Source: Betaproteobacteria bacterium (GTDB lineage Bacteria > Pseudomonadota > Gammaproteobacteria > Burkholderiales > Thiobacillaceae). Taken from it: a DNA stretch of 44,154 nt. A model generated the notes under the pieces. That model had not been told where the DNA came from. It saw only the letters and a program-made list of their open reading frames with translations, and did no database searches. Location of the stretch: positions 1 to 44,154 of the forward strand of contig JACRAU010000026.1 in NCBI GenBank assembly GCA_016234655.1. Reading direction: 5' to 3'. Made by a program: the position numbers and the translations under genes. Shown here in pieces: positions 41,414 to 44,154 of the stretch. How positions within the stretch are numbered: the stretch's first letter is position 1; the number at the start of each line of letters is the position of its first letter.

Positions 41414-42199
41414 TTAGTGCCAAGCCTTCCAGAGCAGCGAGCCGCCGCTCAATAACAGCAAGGCGCCGATGATTCGGGCCATCTGGGCATTGGAAAGGCC
41501 GACATGCACCTTGCTGCCGAGCCAGAGGCCGAGCGCCAGGAGGGGCAGGCCGCCGAGGTAGGCAAGCACCAATTCCTTTTGCAGCAACAGACCGGTGATG
41601 GCGAAGACGACGCCGCGCAGCCCGCCTTCCATGAGAAAGAGCAAGGAGGTGGTGGCGCGGAATGCGCTTTTGTCGCGGATGCGATGGGTCAGATAGATCA
41701 CATAAGGCGGACCGCCCGTGCCGAACAGGGCGCTGACCGTGCCGCCGATCAGCGAGGCGGGCCAGGCCCAGAGCGTGGAGATGGGCTTGTCGCCATGTAG
41801 ATAAAGCAGACTGCGCAGGGCGAAGGCGAGCACGAACAGGCCCAGCGTGGTCAGCAAGGCCGACTGGTCAAGATTGAGCAATAGGGTAGCCCCGGCGACG
41901 ACGCCGATGATGCTGCCCGGGATGAGCGGTTTGAGTTCGGCCCAGTTCACCAATTGCCGGTTGCTGTGGCCCAGCGTGGCCGAGGCGGTGAAGTCCATGA
42001 GCAACATGAGCGGGACCACGAAGGTCAGCGGCAGGAACAGGGCCAGCAGCGGCACCGCGATCAGCCCGGAGCCGAAACCCGTGATGCCGCGAATGAAATA
42101 CGCCAGCAACAGGATGCTGGCGGCGGCGAGCGCGAGGAGCGAGGTGTGAGGCGTGAGGAGCAGTTCGGCTGACGTGATGTTTTTCTCCTTACGCCTCAC
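41414..42199 (-). CDS. TauE/SafE family membrane permease
   Basis: A 261-residue integral membrane protein of the TSUP/TauE-SafE family, with about eight hydrophobic segments and the family's duplicated motif ([19 protein letters not shown] in the first half, [20 protein letters not shown] in the second). Members export sulfite or sulfonate-related anions. The start is given as GTG at 42199, but the first 20 residues are polar and untypical, and an AAGGAG lies within them, so translation may begin slightly downstream. It is transcribed leftward, just after folB. Confidence 0.87.
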   Translation of the reverse strand: MRRKEKNITSAELLLTPHTSLLALAAASILLLAYFIRGITGFGSGLIAVPLLALFLPLTFVVPLMLLMDFTASATLGHSNRQLVNWAELKPLIPGSIIGVVAGATLLLNLDQSALLTTLGLFVLAFALRSLLYLHGDKPISTLWAWPASLIGGTVSALFGTGGPPYVIYLTHRIRDKSAFRATTSLLFLMEGGLRGVVFAITGLLLQKELVLAYLGGLPLLALGLWLGSKVHVGLSNAQMARIIGALLLLSGGSLLWKAWH

Positions 42200-42204
42200 G
42201 GTCT

Positions 42205-42561
42205 TCAGATACGGCTGCCGCGCTCGATGATGATGCCGAGTTCCTTGACGTTTCTCAGGATGGCCTGTTTGCGCACGGCGATGCGCACCCAGGGCGCGCC
42301 GAATTCGCCGCGCACGATCTCGGCGATGTGCTCGCCCAGGGCCTCGACCAGTTGGAACTCCTTGGCCGCGATGCTCTCCTGGATGCGCGCCGCGACTTGG
42401 GCGTAGTCGATGGTGTCGGCCACGTTGTCGGTGTGGCCCGCCTTGTGGTCGTACAGGCCGATCTCCAGGTCGAGGATCACCGGCTGCGGCGCTTTACGCT
42501 CCCATTCGTAAAGGCCGATAATCATTTCCAAGCGGAAGTCCCGCAGAAACAGAATGTCCAT
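42205..42561 (-). CDS. folB: Dihydroneopterin aldolase
   Basis: A 118-residue FolB that converts 7,8-dihydroneopterin to 6-hydroxymethyl-dihydropterin in folate synthesis. Typical features are [28 protein letters not shown] (active-site Tyr), [15 protein letters not shown] with the catalytic Glu and the late [19 protein letters not shown]. Start at MDILFLRDF. It is divergent from plsY with 39 bases between starts, a common arrangement in betaproteobacteria. Confidence 0.94.
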   Translation of the reverse strand: MDILFLRDFRLEMIIGLYEWERKAPQPVILDLEIGLYDHKAGHTDNVADTIDYAQVAARIQESIAAKEFQLVEALGEHIAEIVRGEFGAPWVRIAVRKQAILRNVKELGIIIERGSRI

Positions 42562-42600
42562 TACAACTTCCAGTCTGGCAAAGGCCGCCATTTTACGCAC

Positions 42601-43206
42601 ATGACCGAACTCGCGCTGCTTCTCCTTGCTGCATACCTCATTGGCTCCATCTCCTTCGCCGTCGTCGTCAGCCGGTTTTATGGCCTGCCCGACCCGCGCG
42701 GCCACGGCTCGGGCAACCCCGGCGCCACCAACGTGTTGCGCACCGGCCGGAAATCGGCGGCGGCCCTGACCCTGTTGGGCGATGCCATCAAGGGCGTGGT
42801 CGCGGTGCTGCTGGCCAAATGGGTGGCCGAGGTATGGGGCCTGCCGGGCTATGTCCCTTATCTGGCCGCCTTGGCGGTGTTTCTCGGCCACCTGTTTCCG
42901 GTTTTCTTCGGCTTCAAGGGCGGCAAGGGCGTGGCCACCGCCCTGGGTGTGCTGCTGGCGCTCAACCTCTGGGTCGGCTTGGCCTGTGCGGCGACCTGGC
43001 TGGTGATGTTCGCCATCACCCGGGTGTCCTCGCTTTCGGCCCTGGTGGCGGCCGCGCTGGCGCCGCTGTATGGTTACTGGCTGGTGGGCGGCGCGGCCGA
43101 GGTTGCGGCGTTGCTGTTGCTCAGTGCGATCATCCTTGCACGCCATCATGCCAACATCCGTCGCTTGCTGCGAGGCGAGGAGACCCTTTTCGAGAAGCGA
43201 GTCTGA
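42601..43206 (+). CDS. plsY: Acyl-phosphate glycerol-3-phosphate acyltransferase
   Basis: A 201-residue inner-membrane enzyme that makes lysophosphatidic acid from acyl phosphate and glycerol 3-phosphate. Conserved motifs are [24 protein letters not shown], the glycine-rich [14 protein letters not shown] and [15 protein letters not shown] near the C-terminus. About five hydrophobic segments. The frame is open upstream, but that part is antisense to folB. The next gene begins one base after its stop. Confidence 0.95.
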   Translation: MTELALLLLAAYLIGSISFAVVVSRFYGLPDPRGHGSGNPGATNVLRTGRKSAAALTLLGDAIKGVVAVLLAKWVAEVWGLPGYVPYLAALAVFLGHLFPVFFGFKGGKGVATALGVLLALNLWVGLACAATWLVMFAITRVSSLSALVAAALAPLYGYWLVGGAAEVAALLLLSAIILARHHANIRRLLRGEETLFEKRV

Positions 43207-43207
43207 T

Positions 43208-43993
43208 ATGGCCTGGTTCGAGAAAGAAATGGACTATGCGCGGGAGAGTCTGACCCAGGTGTCCGGGGCGGCCATCGACCGCGCCGGCGACAAACTGGGC
43301 GAGGTGATGCGCGTGGGCGTCAAGAACGCCGGCGACGAGTTGAAAGAGGTGATCCAGGGCGCCAGCCAGGAGATCGACGCCAAGCTCGACAAGATATCGG
43401 CCGAGTTGCACAACCAGCGCCAGTTCACCAAGGACGATGTCAAGGAACTGGTCGACTATGCGGCGGACAAGTTGTCCTTCGTGCTCGACGACCGCATTCA
43501 GGTGATGAAACGCGAGATATCCGATCTGGTGCAGGAGCGGACCGAGTACTTCAAGCAGGAGGTCGACAATTTCTTCATCCAGCGCCAGCAGGACCTGGCC
43601 CGCGAGCGGCGCCGGCTGGCGATCAACATCGCCCTGGCCTTCGCCGCCTCGGTGGCGGTGGGCGCCGTGTCGATCTTCTACAAGCGGCTGGACCAGGCGC
43701 CGCTCGACATGCTCACGGTGTTCCGCATCGTGCTAGGCTCGCTGGCCGGCGGCTATGGGGTGTATTTGGTCGCCAGCCTGTTGCGACGCTGGCTGGCCAT
43801 GACCGAACACAGGAAGGACATGTTGTTCCTGGCGGCCCGCTATTGGGGCTGGCTGCGGCCATCCAGTATCTTTGCCACTTTCCTGACCTTGGTGATCCTG
43901 GTGATTTTGAGCCTGATCCTGATGTTCCCGCTGGAGACCTTGAAGCTGATCGGCCGGCCCGAGTGGGTGCCGATGGTGATGCCGGGACGTTGA
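43208..43993 (+). CDS. Membrane protein with long amphipathic helix, unknown function
   Basis: A 261-residue protein. Residues 1-135 are polar and helical with a repeating pattern (AIDRAGDKLGEVMRVGVKNA, IDAKLDKISAELHNQRQF), likely a coiled coil or membrane-surface helix. Three hydrophobic helices follow (about 139-160, 173-193 and 221-246). I do not recognise the family. It begins one base after the plsY stop (TGATATGG), so it is probably in the same transcript and may act in envelope or lipid biology; this is inferred from context only. Confidence 0.72.
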   Translation: MAWFEKEMDYARESLTQVSGAAIDRAGDKLGEVMRVGVKNAGDELKEVIQGASQEIDAKLDKISAELHNQRQFTKDDVKELVDYAADKLSFVLDDRIQVMKREISDLVQERTEYFKQEVDNFFIQRQQDLARERRRLAINIALAFAASVAVGAVSIFYKRLDQAPLDMLTVFRIVLGSLAGGYGVYLVASLLRRWLAMTEHRKDMLFLAARYWGWLRPSSIFATFLTLVILVILSLILMFPLETLKLIGRPEWVPMVMPGR

Positions 43994-44058
43994 GTCTTAG
44001 AGGCTGTCTTAAGAAATCCACTAAGCCTGGAACTGCCTTGTAGATACTGTTATCCATG

Positions 44059-44154
<96 letters not shown>

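Overview
The window is a high-GC stretch of a proteobacterial chromosome. Several gene neighbourhoods point to a betaproteobacterium, but this is an inference from gene order and no rRNA gene is present: folB facing plsY; Rieske oxygenase facing xseB-ispA-dxs-folE2; and secreted helical-repeat protein, ogt, xerD. A DsrE-like periplasmic protein and a TauE/SafE exporter are compatible with a sulfur-metabolising lineage. Both window edges cut features: valS lacks its 5' part, and an IS110-type transposase is cut at the right end.

Layout. 1-4.0 kb: valS, a small membrane protein and a GGDEF-EAL protein. 4.0-7.6 kb: a molybdenum cofactor locus, with mobB-moeA-moaD-moaE leftward and moaA rightward around a ModE-like operator. 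7.6-16.6 kb: a leftward accessory cluster made of an XRE regulator, a 1187-residue protein that fuses a DyP-type heme peroxidase to a complete glycyl radical enzyme, a secreted tandem histidine-phosphatase protein with a dead first domain, a DUF985 cupin, a second histidine phosphatase and a secreted protein with one CxxCH motif. 16.6-24 kb: a candidate small RNA, a secreted repeat propeller, an MCP with a separate NIT-domain sensor, an Mth938-like protein, a decayed glk copy interrupted by a frameshifted DUF2442 gene, and a secreted thaumatin-like protein. 23.8-31.1 kb: glk, a degenerate GGDEF protein, a glutamine amidotransferase-like protein, folE2 with a second 3'-end remnant, dxs, ispA and xseB. 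31.3-37 kb: Rieske oxygenase, a Gly-Tyr microsatellite fragment, hicAB, and the repeat protein/ogt/xerD block. 37-44 kb: a sensory GGDEF-EAL protein, a broken higB with intact higA, an orphan vsr, a DsrE-like protein, TauE/SafE, folB/plsY, a membrane protein and the IS110 end.

Working together. The moa/moe/mob genes make molybdopterin and probably answer to molybdate through the operator. dxs and ispA give isoprenoid precursors. folE2 and folB belong to the folate/pterin pathway. Two full-length GGDEF-EAL proteins and one degenerate GGDEF protein act in, or derive from, cyclic di-GMP signalling. The MCP plus NIT pair looks like a chemoreceptor split into two polypeptides.

The most unusual object is the DyP-glycyl radical enzyme fusion at 12410-15973. 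Key residues of both halves are visible, and no glycyl-radical activating enzyme is encoded in the window. Its leftward neighbours, two of them histidine-phosphatase proteins and two of them secreted, may form one undescribed system. Intergenic space is rich in palindromic repeats and gene debris: remnants of glk, folE2, higB and a secreted repeat protein.
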